From NCBI RefSeq assembly GCF_001610835.1, contig NZ_CP011270.1:1887501-1935000 (forward strand): DNA of 47,500 bases. Reading direction: 5' to 3'. Position numbers and translations under genes: made by a program. This stretch comes from Planctomyces sp. SH-PL14 (GTDB taxonomy: Bacteria > Planctomycetota > Planctomycetia > Planctomycetales > Planctomycetaceae). Numbering within the stretch: the first letter of the stretch is position 1; each line of letters begins with the position of its first letter. This document shows, one piece after another, positions 32,886 to 42,791 of the stretch. The notes below the pieces were generated by a model. It saw only the letters and a list, made by a program, of their open reading frames with translations. It was not told the DNA's origin and did not search any database.

Positions 32886-33857
32886 TCAGGCTGGCTGCTC
32901 TGCCGCGGCGATGAGCTGCGCCGCTCCGGCCCCTTGAAGGCTGTGGGCGATCCGGACACCGAGTGCCGTCGCCTCCGTAGCGTTCCCTTCCAGCCGCGCG
33001 TGGATCCGCTTCTGCCCGTACGGGTCAAGCACCACGGCGTCGAGAACAAGGTGCCGCCGGGCCCCGGTGACGGTTGCCTCTTCGCAGGGCGGCGTCCGGA
33101 CCCACATCCCGACCGGCGCGTGACACCCCGCCTTAAGCTCCGCCAGACAGGCTCGCTCGGCCGTCACTTCCGCAAGCGTCTGCGGACAGGTGATCGAAGC
33201 CAGAACGCTGCTGACGTCCGCATCCTCCGCCCGGCACTCAATCCCGATCGCCGCCTGTCCGACGGCGGGATAGAGAAGGGGCGGCTCAAGGATCAGGCTG
33301 ATCCGTTCCCCCCAGCCCAGGCGTTCCAGCCCGGCCGCCGCCAGGAGGAGAGCGTCGAACTGCCCTTCATCGAGCTTCCGCAGCCGCGTATCGAGATTGC
33401 CGCGGGCCTCTTCAAATCGGAAGTCCGGCCGATGGAACAGAAGCTGCGCCCGGCGGCGGAGGCTTCCGGTCCCGATCCGGGCGTTCTTCGGCAGGACGTC
33501 CAGCGACTCCGCTTTCTTTGAACCGGGAAGAATCAGGACATCGAACCGGTTGGCCCGCGGCGGCACTCCGGCGAGCGCGAGTCCGGCGACCGTCGTCGAC
33601 GGCAGGTCTTTGAGGCTGTGGACCGCGATGTCGGCCCGGCCGTCGAGAACAACCTGCTGGACCTCGCGGGTAAAAACCCCCTGGCCCCCCATCTGCGAGA
33701 GCGGCTGCTGCCGGTCTCGATCGCCGATGGTGCTGACCTCCACGATCTCAGTCGTGCGGCCTGGATGAGCCGACTGAATGAGGCTCGACACGTAGTGCGC
33801 CTGCCACAACGCGAGTTTGCTGGCCCGTGTGGCGATCCGGATGGAAGACGCGGTCAT
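32886..33857 (-). CDS. hemC: Porphobilinogen deaminase (hydroxymethylbilane synthase)
   Basis: 323 residues from the ATG at 33857 (MTASSIRIATRASKLALWQA). It joins four porphobilinogen units into hydroxymethylbilane in heme synthesis. Signatures: ATRASKLALWQA, HSLKDLPSTT, RIGTGSLRRRAQL, RGNLDTRLRKLDEGQFDALL and AVGQAAIGIECR. The dipyrromethane cofactor Cys is in LKAGCHAPVG at about residue 244, as expected. The frame is open far upstream (to 34541) but that part overlaps nadA on the same strand in another frame and is not real. nadA ends 110 bp upstream on the same strand, so the two may be co-transcribed; hemX-hemA lie about 2 kb away on the other strand. Confidence 0.93.
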   Translation of the reverse strand: MTASSIRIATRASKLALWQAHYVSSLIQSAHPGRTTEIVEVSTIGDRDRQQPLSQMGGQGVFTREVQQVVLDGRADIAVHSLKDLPSTTVAGLALAGVPPRANRFDVLILPGSKKAESLDVLPKNARIGTGSLRRRAQLLFHRPDFRFEEARGNLDTRLRKLDEGQFDALLLAAAGLERLGWGERISLILEPPLLYPAVGQAAIGIECRAEDADVSSVLASITCPQTLAEVTAERACLAELKAGCHAPVGMWVRTPPCEEATVTGARRHLVLDAVVLDPYGQKRIHARLEGNATEATALGVRIAHSLQGAGAAQLIAAAEQPA

Positions 33858-33967
33858 GTCGTCGAGGGGGGACCGAAGGACGTGTCGGAGGGTGGGGTTC
33901 GCGGCCGGAAGACGAGGCCCGACACCAGCCCGAAGCGCCAGCGAGGGAGCCGTCCGGCCGGGCATGG

Positions 33968-34978
33968 CTACTCCAGCAGGCTCTTTTCGAGAACCGCCTT
34001 CGCGGCATCGAAGTAGGGCTGCCAGAGGATCTCCGGCTGGCCGGCCTTGAGGCAATCGCGGACTTTCTGGAGCGTGTTGCGGGCCATGTGCGGGCAGCGA
34101 TTGCAGGCACACGTCTGCCCCGAGTCCGCCATGATCCCCGGGACCGGGATGTACTCGTGCCAGGGGGCGGTCTTCTGAAGGGCGTGGATCATCCCGACTT
34201 CGGTCGCCACGAGGAACTTGGTCGGCTCCTTCACGGCGGCGACGTGCTTCCGCATCTTCTCCGTCCCGCCGATAACGTCGGAGACCTCGAGAATGTTCCG
34301 CGGGCATTCCGGGTGAGACATGATGACGCTGCCGGGCGTGTTCCGCTTGGCCCGCAGCAGGTCCTGGAGGCTGAAGATCTCGTGCACCATGCAGGCCCCC
34401 GGCCAGAGGATCATCGGCCGGCCGGTCACTTCCGACAGATACCGCCCGAGGTGCTGGTCCGGGACGAACAGGATCTCTTTGTCCGGCGGGATGCGGTCGA
34501 TGATCTCGCGAGCGTTGCCGCTCGTCACGATCCAGTCGCAATGGGCCTTCGTGGCGGCCGTCGTGTTGATGTAGGCGACGGTGACGAAGTCCTTCCCTTC
34601 AGCCCGGAGCTGTTTCTGATAGGCGGCCAGTTTGTCGGCGGGGCAGCTGTCGGCCAGGGAGCAGCCGGCGAGCATGTCCGGGAGGAGAACCCGCTTTTCG
34701 GGGTTCATGATCTTGGCCGACTCGGCCATGAAGTGGACGCCGCAGAAGACGATCGTGGAGGTCGTCACCTTGGTGGCGTCGCGGGCGAGCTTGAGGCTGT
34801 CGCCGGTGAAGTCCGCGATGTCTTGGATCTCGCCGTCCACGTAGAAGTGGGCGAGGATCGTGGCATCCTTCTCGACCTTGAGGCGGTCGATCTCCTCCAT
34901 CAGATCGAGCGGATCTTCGTAGGGGACCGAGGGATCGGAGGTGGGGAGGATCGGGAGCGGAAACGAAGCAGTGGACAT
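33968..34978 (-). CDS. nadA: Quinolinate synthase A
   Basis: 336 residues from the ATG at 34978 ([17 protein letters not shown]). It condenses iminoaspartate with dihydroxyacetone phosphate to quinolinate for NAD synthesis and needs a [4Fe-4S] cluster. The three cluster Cys positions are visible in [28 protein letters not shown] and [17 protein letters not shown]. Other signatures: [20 protein letters not shown] and [17 protein letters not shown]. Length is typical. A longer start at 35053 adds 25 residues without similarity. No nadB or nadC lies nearby; hemC follows 110 bp downstream. Confidence 0.94.
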   Translation of the reverse strand: MSTASFPLPILPTSDPSVPYEDPLDLMEEIDRLKVEKDATILAHFYVDGEIQDIADFTGDSLKLARDATKVTTSTIVFCGVHFMAESAKIMNPEKRVLLPDMLAGCSLADSCPADKLAAYQKQLRAEGKDFVTVAYINTTAATKAHCDWIVTSGNAREIIDRIPPDKEILFVPDQHLGRYLSEVTGRPMILWPGACMVHEIFSLQDLLRAKRNTPGSVIMSHPECPRNILEVSDVIGGTEKMRKHVAAVKEPTKFLVATEVGMIHALQKTAPWHEYIPVPGIMADSGQTCACNRCPHMARNTLQKVRDCLKAGQPEILWQPYFDAAKAVLEKSLLE

Positions 34979-35126
34979 TGTCGGAAGTTCGGCTCGGCTG
35001 AGCGTCTGGGCATCCCGGAACGACGGGAGGCCCAGACGTCTGGCTTCCAGCAATGTTACGGGATCACGCCCGGGATTTCATGAACAATCGCCCGGAAGCG
35101 AGCTCCCGGGCGTCCGGGCGAGGCAT

Positions 35127-35414
35127 TCATCGGCTGGGGGCGGCCAGTTCTTCAATGGTCCAGCCGAGGGACGCTCCGACTTCCAGGATCTCGTCCAGTT
35201 CGGACTTCCGCGAGATCGCGAAGGCGACGCGGCTCTGGTCGGGGCGGAGGAGGCGGATGTAGTAGCGGGTGGCGACCCAATCGTGAGCGGGGTCGAGCCG
35301 GTGAAGACGTTCCATCAGGGCACCTCGGGAGAGCGGGAGGGGGACGGACGCAGTGGACGGACACTCCACCGTAGGCCCGGGGGGCTGTCGGGGCGGGGTG
35401 TTGCGATTCGGCAT
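35127..35414 (-). CDS. Small hypothetical protein
   Basis: 95 residues if started at the ATG at 35414, which has AGGA about 6 bp upstream; a shorter form from 35315 (MERLHRLDPAHDW, 62 residues) also has a good site (GAGGTG). The C-terminal 60 residues look protein-like (DWVATRYYIRLLRPDQSRVA, AFAISRKSELDEILEVGASL), while the first 33 are Pro/Arg-rich and may not be translated. No signal peptide, no recognised family. It lies upstream of nadA on the same strand with a 148-bp gap. Confidence 0.5.
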   Translation of the reverse strand: MPNRNTPPRQPPGPTVECPSTASVPLPLSRGALMERLHRLDPAHDWVATRYYIRLLRPDQSRVAFAISRKSELDEILEVGASLGWTIEELAAPSR

Positions 35415-35500
35415 CACGATTCCTGGGGAAAATCGCCTGATGCGCGATCGAGACTGTCGACTTTGCCGGGGGTGCCGGTTGCGGGGGCGGTGCGGGGGGT

Positions 35501-35541
35501 TAAACACCAAGGCACAAAGGAGGGCACGAAGGGCACCAAGA
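35501..35541. repeat. Half copy of the CACCAAGGCAC palindrome family
   Basis: It shares CACCAAGGCACAAAG with one arm of the palindrome at 32753-32848 and continues with similar GGGCAC/CACCAAG units, but lacks the opposing arm. It lies just before copy 7 of the 320-bp element. Confidence 0.6.
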
Positions 35542-35547
35542 GGAGGG

Positions 35548-35878
35548 AACGGCGTCCTGGCCGGCGCGGCTCTGATAGCTCAAACCCAACGTGCGACGGC
35601 AACCGGGGTCAAGGGGGTCTCACCCCCTTGACCCCGGAGGCACTTCCCTGAGGAACCATGGGACACAACGGGCGTCCGCTTTTGGGAACCAGCGTTGAGG
35701 ACTCCCTCACCCCACACCGCTCGCTTTGCAATTCCCGCGGGTTGGTAAGCGGGCATACGGCACCTCGTCCGCGCTTGGACACTCGCTCCTTCAGACATCT
35801 CTCGACGGCCAGGCCTCCGGCGGGCAACGGGGCGTTGCCCCTCTGCACTCCCCACCAGGGGTACCCCCTGGACCCCGG
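35548..35878 (-). repeat. Dispersed 320-bp element, copy 7 (reverse)
   Basis: A full-length reverse copy in the 637-bp divergent gap upstream of the aldehyde dehydrogenase gene. First hairpin in the 4G/4C form (CCAGGGG-GTA-CCCCTGG); third hairpin in the T:A form, extended to GGTCAAGGGGGT-GAG-ACCCCCTTGACC. One side of the long-range GC pair is altered (CCTCCGGGG instead of CCTCCGGCGG). Because the flanking genes diverge, this copy cannot be serving as a terminator for either. The 170 bp between it and the ALDH start hold no recognised site. Confidence 0.85.
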
Positions 35879-36051
35879 TCGGGCTTCCAACCAGCGTTGC
35901 CCCCTCTCCACCACACCACCTGCTCCGTACCATTCTGTTACAGTGAAATAACCAGGGTTCTCCCCTCATTCCCGTTCGTCGGCGCGTCGTCGATCGCACA
36001 AACGGTGACGACGGCGCACGCCGAGACACTGAGCTCTCAGGAGGTCGCGCC

Positions 36052-37533
36052 ATGTCCGTATCGACTGCTCCCAAAGCCGCCAAAATTGCCCGCCCCAAAG
36101 TCCGCCAGACCAAAATGCTCATCGGCGGCGAATGGGTCGATGCCCTCAACGGCGAAACCTTCACCACCTACCACCCCGCCACCGAAGAGAAAATCGCAGA
36201 CGTCCCCCGCGCCACCGCCCAGGACGTCGACCGTGCCGTAAAAGCCGCCCGCAAAGCCTTCGAAGAAGGCCCCTGGCCGAAAATGGACGCCCGCGACCGC
36301 GGCCGCCTCCTGACCAAACTGGCCGACCTCGTCGAAGCCCACCTCCCGGAACTCGCCGCCCTCGAATCTCTCGACAACGGCAAACCGATCACCGACGCCA
36401 CCAACGCCGACCTCCCCCTCGTCGTCGACTGCCTGCGTTACTACGGCGGCTGGGCCGACAAGGTCCACGGCCAGACCATCCCCATCCGCGGTGAATACTT
36501 CTGCTACACCTCCCGCGAACCGGTCGGCGTCTGCGGCCAGATCATCCCCTGGAATTTTCCACTGCTGATGGTCGCGTGGAAGTGGGGGCCGGCCCTGGCG
36601 ACGGGCAACACGATCGTCATGAAGCCGGCCGAGCAGACGCCGCTTTCCTGCCTGCGGATGGCAGAACTGGCGCTCGAAGCCGGGTTCCCGCCTGGAGTCA
36701 TCAACGTCATCACCGGCTTTGGCGAAGCGGGCGCAGCGCTCGTCAAGCACCCGGATGTCGACAAGATCGCCTTCACCGGCTCGACCGAGACCGCCCAGCA
36801 CATCATGCGGGACGCCTCGCAGACGCTGAAGCGGCTCACCTTCGAACTCGGCGGCAAGAGCCCCAACATCGTCTTTGCCGACGCCGACCTCGACGCCGCG
36901 ATCGCCGGGGCGGAGTTCGGCCTGTTCTTCAACCAGGGACAGTGCTGCTGCGCCGGAAGCCGGCTCTTCGTCGAGGAGAAGATCCACGAGAAGTTCGTCG
37001 GCCGCCTCGTCGAGCGGGCCAAGCAGCGGCGGCTCGGCGACCCATTCGATCCCGCCACGACCCAGGGACCGCAGGTCGACAAGGACCAGTTCGACAAGAT
37101 CATGGACTACATCGGCCGCGGCAAGAAGGCCGGGGCGCAGTGCGTGACCGGCGGCGACCGCGAAGGGACGACCGGCTTCTTCATCCAGCCGACCGTCTTT
37201 GACAACGTGACCGACGACATGGACATCGCAACCGACGAAATCTTCGGCCCGGTCCTGAGCGTCCTGCCGTTCAAGGACATCGACGAAGTCGTCGAGCGGG
37301 CGAACAAGACGCTTTACGGTCTCGCCGCCGCCGTCTGGACCCGAGACGTCGCGAAGGCGCACCGCGTGGCGAAGTCGGTCCGGGCCGGAACGGTCTGGAT
37401 CAACTGCTACGACGTTTTCGACGCCGCCGCCCCGTTCGGCGGCTTCAAGATGTCCGGGATCGGCCGCGAGCTCGGCGAGTACGCCCTCGCAAATTACACG
37501 GAAGTGAAGACCGTGACGATGAGCCTGAAGTAG
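36052..37533 (+). CDS. NAD-dependent aldehyde dehydrogenase, ALDH1/ALDH2-like
   Basis: 493 residues with a strong ribosome site (AGGAGG) before the ATG. Complete ALDH superfamily signatures: [40 protein letters not shown] with [25 protein letters not shown] (general base Glu), and [18 protein letters not shown] with the catalytic Cys at about 301. The end [20 protein letters not shown] and [20 protein letters not shown] resembles animal and plant ALDH1/ALDH2 unusually closely, judging from remembered sequences. It should oxidise short- to medium-chain aldehydes to acids in the cytoplasm. It is transcribed alone, convergent with dapB, with a long palindrome between them. Confidence 0.92.
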   Translation: MSVSTAPKAAKIARPKVRQTKMLIGGEWVDALNGETFTTYHPATEEKIADVPRATAQDVDRAVKAARKAFEEGPWPKMDARDRGRLLTKLADLVEAHLPELAALESLDNGKPITDATNADLPLVVDCLRYYGGWADKVHGQTIPIRGEYFCYTSREPVGVCGQIIPWNFPLLMVAWKWGPALATGNTIVMKPAEQTPLSCLRMAELALEAGFPPGVINVITGFGEAGAALVKHPDVDKIAFTGSTETAQHIMRDASQTLKRLTFELGGKSPNIVFADADLDAAIAGAEFGLFFNQGQCCCAGSRLFVEEKIHEKFVGRLVERAKQRRLGDPFDPATTQGPQVDKDQFDKIMDYIGRGKKAGAQCVTGGDREGTTGFFIQPTVFDNVTDDMDIATDEIFGPVLSVLPFKDIDEVVERANKTLYGLAAAVWTRDVAKAHRVAKSVRAGTVWINCYDVFDAAAPFGGFKMSGIGRELGEYALANYTEVKTVTMSLK

Positions 37534-37612
37534 GTCGAGGGACGAGGGTCTAGGGACAGGAGGATGTGAGCTCACTCCTCCTGTCTTTCCTTTCCCTAGT
37601 CTCTCGACCCTA
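37533..37612. terminator. Long palindrome between convergent ALDH and dapB genes
   Basis: Perfect inner arms GACAGGAGGA (37555-37564) and TCCTCCTGTC (37576-37585) around TGTGAGCTCAC. They are extended outward by imperfect pairing of GGTCGAGGGACGAGGG with CCCTAGTCTCTCGACC. It starts at the ALDH stop codon and ends just before the dapB stop, a good position for a bidirectional terminator. Confidence 0.65.
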
Positions 37613-37624
37613 GTCCCTAGTCGT

Positions 37625-38428
37625 TCACTTCAGCCCCAGCACGTCCGCCATGCCGTACAGCCCGGCCGGCTTGTCGGCGAGCCACTTGGCCGCGGTGAGG
37701 GCGCCGTAGGCGTAGCTGTCGCGGGTATGGCCGCGGACGTAGACCTCGAGCGTTTCGCCCATCATCCCGAAGATGATCGTGTGCTCGCCGACGTTGTCGC
37801 CGGTTCGGACCGCGTGGTAACCGATCTCGCCGCGGGGACGCTTGCCGGTCTGGCCTTCGCGGCCGTGAACGTGTTCCGTCTGGCCCATCTCGGTCTGGAC
37901 GATCTGGCCGAACTTGAGGGCGGTGCCGCTCGGGGCGTCCTCCTTGAAGCGGTGGTGCCTTTCGACGATTTCGACGTCGACGCCGCTCGGGAGGGACTTC
38001 ACCGCCCGGGCCGCTTCCTGGACGAGCTTCATGGCGATGTTGACCGCCGTGCTCATGCTGGGCGACTGGCAGACGGCGGCCTGGCGGGCGGTGGCCTGGA
38101 TCTGAGACTTCTGGGCGTCGCTCAAGCCGGTCGTCGCCGCGACGAGTTTGACCTTTCGCTTCTCGCATTCCTTCGCCAGCTCGTCCGCCGCTTCAGGGAC
38201 TGAGAAGTCGATGACGACGTCGACGTTCTCGGGGAGTTCGCTGGTGATCTTGACGCCGATCGGGCCGATTCCGGCGACTTCGCCCGCGTCGCGGCCCAGG
38301 AGGGCGGACTTGGGGGAGTCGACGGCGGCGACGATCTGGAGTCCGGGGTCCTGTTGACCAAGGGCGACCAGTCGCTGGCCCATCCGGCCGGCGGCTCCGT
38401 GAATGGCGAGTCGGACGGGCGTGGTCAT
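37625..38428 (-). CDS. dapB: 4-hydroxy-tetrahydrodipicolinate reductase
   Basis: 267 residues from the ATG at 38428 (MTTPVRLAIHGAAGRMGQRL). It reduces the dapA product in the lysine/meso-diaminopimelate pathway, using NAD(P)H. Signatures: Rossmann motif IHGAAGRMGQ, VVIDFSVPEAADE, ATTGLSDAQKSQI, SPSMSTAVNIAMKL and the catalytic EIVERHHRFKEDAPSGTALK with His (about 158) and Lys. It ends GLYGMADVLGLK, like other DapB proteins. No other dap genes are adjacent. The presence of a DAP-pathway enzyme fits a peptidoglycan-containing planctomycete. Confidence 0.93.
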   Translation of the reverse strand: MTTPVRLAIHGAAGRMGQRLVALGQQDPGLQIVAAVDSPKSALLGRDAGEVAGIGPIGVKITSELPENVDVVIDFSVPEAADELAKECEKRKVKLVAATTGLSDAQKSQIQATARQAAVCQSPSMSTAVNIAMKLVQEAARAVKSLPSGVDVEIVERHHRFKEDAPSGTALKFGQIVQTEMGQTEHVHGREGQTGKRPRGEIGYHAVRTGDNVGEHTIIFGMMGETLEVYVRGHTRDSYAYGALTAAKWLADKPAGLYGMADVLGLK

Positions 38429-38517
38429 GGGAATTCCTTCAGGCGCGGCGGGGACGTGACAGGCGGGGATGATGAGTCGTTGTTCTTCGCCGGTCAACGA
38501 CGCCAGCTGTCAGTCTA

Positions 38518-38836
38518 CCGGGGTCCAGGGGGTACCCCTGGTGGGGGATGCAAGGGGGCAACGCCCCTTTGCCCGCCGGAGGCCCTCTCGTCTCGATCGC
38601 TCTGAAGGAGCGAATGTCCAAACGCGGACAAGGTGCCGTATGCCCCCTCACCAAACCACGGGGATTACAAAGCGAGCGGTGATTCCTCAACGCCGGTACC
38701 ACAAAGCGGTCGTCCGTTGTTTACCACGGTTCCTCACAGGAGTGCCTCCGGCGGCAAGGGGGTGAGCCCCCCTGACCCCGACTGCCGTCGCACGTTGGGT
38801 TTGAGCTATGGACGCCGTCTCCGGCAGGAACGTCTT
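38518..38836 (+). repeat. Dispersed 320-bp element, copy 8 (forward)
   Basis: A full-length forward copy between dapB and glpK (both minus), occupying most of a 428-bp gap. First hairpin CCAGGGG-GTA-CCCCTGG (4G/4C form); second hairpin GCAAGGGGGC-AAC-GCCCCTTTGC; central stem TGTCC/GGACA; third hairpin slightly disrupted (CAAGGGGGTGAGCCCCCCTG). The terminal segment GTTGGGTTTGAGCTAT is followed by a diverged tail. It lies upstream of dapB and downstream of glpK. Confidence 0.85.
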
Positions 38837-38856
38837 TCACACGGGCCCCCGCCGAC

Positions 38857-40353
38857 CTACAGGTCGCGCGACCAGCCCCGCGTCCGCTCAACAGCCCGGT
38901 CCCAACGCTGAAGCCGCCGCCGACGCTCAGCCGCGGCCAGATCCGGCTTGAACTCACAATCGAGAACCCAGTTCCGCCGGATCTCCTCCCGATCCGACCA
39001 CACCCCCGTCGCCAGTCCCGCCAGATACGCAGCCCCCAGCGCCGTCGTCTCCTGAACAACCGGCCGCCGGACCGTGACATCGAGAAGGTCAGCCTGATAC
39101 TGCATCAGCCCATCGTTGCGGCTCGCTCCCCCGTCGACCTTGAGCGACGCCAGCTTCACATGCGCATCCTGCTCCATCGCAGCCACAACATCGCAGGTCT
39201 GAAGAGCCATCGACTCGACCGCGGCCCGCGCAATGTGCCCCTGCTCAGTCCCGCGCGTCAGGCCAAAGATCGCGCCGCGGGCATCGGGATCCCAGTGCGG
39301 CGCCCCCAGTCCTACGAAGGCCGGCACGAACGTCACTCCGCCGGAATCGGGAACGGTCTGTGACAGCCGCTCCACGTCGGCCGACGTCGGAATCATCTTG
39401 AGCCCGTCCCGCAGCCACTGAACCACCGCACCGGCAATGAACACCGCCCCTTCCAGGCAGTAGGTCGTCTCCTGCCCGATCCGCCACCCGATCGTCGTCA
39501 GCAGCCCATGGCTCGACGCCGACGCCTTCTTGCCGATGTTCATCAGCAGGAAGCACCCGGTCCCGTACGTGTTCTTCACATCCCCAACGTCAAAGCACGC
39601 CTGCCCGAACGTCGCCGCCTGCTGATCCCCCGCCGCGCCGGCGATCGGAATCGCGCGGCCGAACAGCTTCGGATCGGTCTCCCCGTAGACCTCACTGCAG
39701 GAACGGACCTCCGGCAGCATCGCCCGCGGGACGTTGAGGATCTTCAGCAGTTCGTCATCCCACTGCTGCGTGTGAATGTCCAGCAGCAGCGTCCGGCTGG
39801 CGTTGCTGACATCGGTGACGTGGACCTTCCCCCCCGTCAGCCGCCAGATCAGGAACGAGTCGACCGTCCCGAACAGGATCTCCCCCCGCTCAGCCCGGCT
39901 CCGCAGCCCCGGGATCGTGTCGAGCAGATGGGCAATCTTGGTCCCGGAAAAGTAGGCATCGACAACCAGCCCGGTCTTGCGGGCAAACAGGTCCGAATAG
40001 CCCTCGGTCTTCAGCCGGTCGCACACCGGCGAGGTAATCCGGCTCTGCCAGACGATCGCGTTCGCGACCGGTTTGCCGGTATCCCGTTCCCACAGGACCG
40101 TCGTCTCCCGCTGGTTCGTGACGCCGATCCCCGCCACATCCTCGATCTTCACCTTCGCGTCGCCCAGCGCCCCCCTGGCAGTGGCAAGCTGCGATTGCCA
40201 GATCGCCTCCGGGTCGTGCTCCACGTGGCCCGGCGAGGGATAGATCTGCGGGAACTCTTCCTGGGCCGTCGAGACAGCCTTTCCGTCGTGCCCGAACACA
40301 ATCGCCCGACTGGAAGTTGTCCCCTGATCGAGCGCAAGGATCTGGCGCGACAT
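38857..40353 (-). CDS. glpK: Glycerol kinase
   Basis: 498 residues, the normal FGGY-kinase length. It phosphorylates glycerol to sn-glycerol 3-phosphate with ATP. Signatures: [20 protein letters not shown] at the N-terminus, [78 protein letters not shown] and [17 protein letters not shown]. All active-site segments are intact. No glpF or glpD is adjacent; the next gene upstream, 95 bp away on the same strand, is a PhyH-type dioxygenase. Confidence 0.95.
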   Translation of the reverse strand: MSRQILALDQGTTSSRAIVFGHDGKAVSTAQEEFPQIYPSPGHVEHDPEAIWQSQLATARGALGDAKVKIEDVAGIGVTNQRETTVLWERDTGKPVANAIVWQSRITSPVCDRLKTEGYSDLFARKTGLVVDAYFSGTKIAHLLDTIPGLRSRAERGEILFGTVDSFLIWRLTGGKVHVTDVSNASRTLLLDIHTQQWDDELLKILNVPRAMLPEVRSCSEVYGETDPKLFGRAIPIAGAAGDQQAATFGQACFDVGDVKNTYGTGCFLLMNIGKKASASSHGLLTTIGWRIGQETTYCLEGAVFIAGAVVQWLRDGLKMIPTSADVERLSQTVPDSGGVTFVPAFVGLGAPHWDPDARGAIFGLTRGTEQGHIARAAVESMALQTCDVVAAMEQDAHVKLASLKVDGGASRNDGLMQYQADLLDVTVRRPVVQETTALGAAYLAGLATGVWSDREEIRRNWVLDCEFKPDLAAAERRRRLQRWDRAVERTRGWSRDL

Positions 40354-40448
40354 GACGGCTCCACGAAGAAGAATCGACCCGGGAATGGTCCGTGGCGGCG
40401 AGCGTCCCCGTCAGCGGGTTCACGCCCGCCGCTCGCCGGCAGGCGAAG

Positions 40449-41279
40449 TCAGTCGTCAGCGGGACGGGGGCGATTGGCCCACTTCCCGTCGCGGTCGGCG
40501 CCGCTGACAAGGACCCCCTTCTGGTTCCAGCCCATGTGGGCCGTCACGTCGGCGGCGGCGTAGCGGATCGTCAGGCCGCAGCGGCGGCGGCTCGACTCGT
40601 TCGCCTCAGAGCCGTGGAGCAGGAGGTCCGAGTGCAGGGAGCACTCACCCGCCTGGAGGCAGTCGTCGACCGCATGGCCGTACTGCTCGGGGTTGTCGAT
40701 CGTCTGGTTGAGGACGTTGTGCTCGTCCGGGTTGCTGGGACGGAACGTCATGTGGCCGTGGTGGTGCGAGCCGGCGATGAATCGCATACAGGCGTTCTCG
40801 ACGTCGGCGTCATCAATGGCCAGCCAGACCGTGACCGCCTTGCTCGGCGAAAGGGGCCAGTAGCTGGCATCCTGATGCCAGGCGACCGCCTTGCCGTCGC
40901 CTGGCATCTTGCAGAAGAAGTGCGAGCCCCAGCCGACGACGTCTTCACCAAGGATGTCCTTGACCGCGGCGACGATCTTCGGATGGGTGAGGATGTCCCA
41001 GACCTTGCCGTACTTGAGGTGGGCGCTGCTGATGGAGTAGCTGTCCCCCCCGGCGGCGACGACCTTGGCCAGGAGGTCATTGAAGTAGGTGCGGATCTCG
41101 GCGATCTCGTCCGCGGAGTAGATCCGGATCGGGCGGACAAAGCCGAACTGGTTGTAGTGTTCGACCTGTTCGCGGGTGAGCGTTTTAGCTGCCTCGGCCG
41201 GACTCGGGTGGAACCGCAGGTCGCGTGGAATGGAGTCGAGAGCGGACTGATCGGGGGTGATCTGGAAAGTCGTCTGCAT
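40449..41279 (-). CDS. PhyH-family Fe(II)/2-oxoglutarate dioxygenase
   Basis: 276 residues. The phytanoyl-CoA dioxygenase fold is shown by the metal-binding HxD in AVAWHQDASYWPLS (about 135), followed by VTVWLAIDDADVENACMRFI and GSHHHGHM. The distal His is in DLLLHGSEANESS, and the 2-oxoglutarate-binding Arg in RRRCGLTIRYAAADV. Members hydroxylate lipids, small metabolites or osmolytes such as ectoine; the substrate here is unknown. It probably acts in the cytoplasm, as no signal is present. It lies 95 bp upstream of glpK on the same strand, and a truncated dispersed element lies upstream of it. Confidence 0.85.
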   Translation of the reverse strand: MQTTFQITPDQSALDSIPRDLRFHPSPAEAAKTLTREQVEHYNQFGFVRPIRIYSADEIAEIRTYFNDLLAKVVAAGGDSYSISSAHLKYGKVWDILTHPKIVAAVKDILGEDVVGWGSHFFCKMPGDGKAVAWHQDASYWPLSPSKAVTVWLAIDDADVENACMRFIAGSHHHGHMTFRPSNPDEHNVLNQTIDNPEQYGHAVDDCLQAGECSLHSDLLLHGSEANESSRRRCGLTIRYAAADVTAHMGWNQKGVLVSGADRDGKWANRPRPADD

Positions 41280-41373
41280 TGAGCACCGTGCGAAACGAAG
41301 GAGATGCGGTTAGCTTGCGGCCCACGTGCATAAACGTCAACGGATGGCTGGCGCAAGCTGGTCCGCGTCGAGG

Positions 41374-41551
41374 CCCCCCTCCCACCAATCCGCTGGCTTC
41401 GCAATCCCGGCGGATCAGGTGAGGGGGCATACGACACGGTGTCCGCGTTCGGACACGTCCTTCTTCAGACAGTTCTCGACGGCCAGGCCTCCGGCGGGCA
41501 AGGGGGGCGTGGCCCCCTTGCATCCCCCACCAGGGTAACCCCTGGCCCCGG
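41374..41551 (-). repeat. Dispersed 320-bp element, copy 9 (reverse, truncated)
   Basis: Only the first half of the element (in forward sense) is present: first hairpin CCAGGG-GTTA-CCCTGG, second hairpin GCAAGGGGGC/GCCCCCCTTGC, central stem GTGTCC/GGACAC and the start of the middle segment. The third hairpin and the terminal GTTGGGTTTGAGCTATC are missing; the other end runs into unrelated DNA 95 bp upstream of the dioxygenase start. It fills most of the 315-bp gap. Confidence 0.8.
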
Positions 41552-41594
41552 TTCTTGGGCCGGCAATTTCGAAGCCCCTGAAGACGGTGACGGC

Positions 41595-41717
41595 CTACCA
41601 AAGCCAGCTGCGCACCACGCCCCACACGGGCAACAACAGCGCGACAACCCCAACCACCATAGGAATCACGATCGTCGGGTGGATCGAAACCAATAACCCC
41701 GGACGAGAACGCCACAT
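41595..41717 (-). CDS. 40-residue membrane miniprotein
   Basis: MWRSRPGLLVSIHPTIVIPM begins a 40-residue frame with a good ribosome site (GGGAG, 6 bp before the ATG) starting 12 bp after the stop codon of the next small gene upstream. Two-thirds of it is hydrophobic (VVGVVALLLPVWGVV), enough for one membrane helix, ending in RSWLW. No family recognised. It is supported mainly by position, ribosome site and composition. Confidence 0.5.
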   Translation of the reverse strand: MWRSRPGLLVSIHPTIVIPMVVGVVALLLPVWGVVRSWLW

Positions 41718-41729
41718 CGTGATCTCCCG

Positions 41730-41939
41730 TTACTCCGGACGAGGCACAAGCGGAACGCTCACGAACGGAGCATCCTCCAGCTCCGAATAGAACATCGCCC
41801 CAGGATTCACCCGCCCCGCCTGCATCTCTCGAATGTGCGCCGCCGCGGGCGCCGTCCGGGCCAGGAGCGGAAACACCCCCAGCCACAGAACGGCCAGAAC
41901 CGCCACCGCGGCCAGCAGGCTTACCCAGCGTCGGACCAC
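41730..41939 (-). CDS. 69-residue single-pass membrane protein
   Basis: Starts at GTG 41939 with AGGAAGGGAAGCGGA upstream; a GTG at 41960 is an alternative. The N-terminus is a membrane helix (WVSLLAAVAVLAVLWLGVFP) and the remainder is a short exposed tail (AAAHIREMQAGRVNPGAMF, SELEDAPFVSVPLVPRPE). No family recognised. It starts about 22 bp after the DUF1080 stop codon and is followed 12 bp later by a 40-residue membrane protein, so the three are probably one operon. Confidence 0.55.
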   Translation of the reverse strand: MVRRWVSLLAAVAVLAVLWLGVFPLLARTAPAAAHIREMQAGRVNPGAMFYSELEDAPFVSVPLVPRPE

Positions 41940-41961
41940 TCCGCTTCCCTTCCTCAACACA

Positions 41962-42678
<717 letters not shown>

Positions 42679-42791
42679 GGGTGCAGCTTTCCGGTGAGGG
42701 GCGAGCGCTGGACTTCAATGAACGAACGGTGGCGTAGCGAAGTATCAAGTGGCAGGGATCAAGTCTCAGTCACTGAGCGGGGCAACCGGTC

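Noticed and set aside
33858-34541. N-terminal extension of hemC by more than 200 codons
   Set aside because: The extra part overlaps nadA in another frame and has no similarity; the ATG at 33857 gives the normal HemC start.
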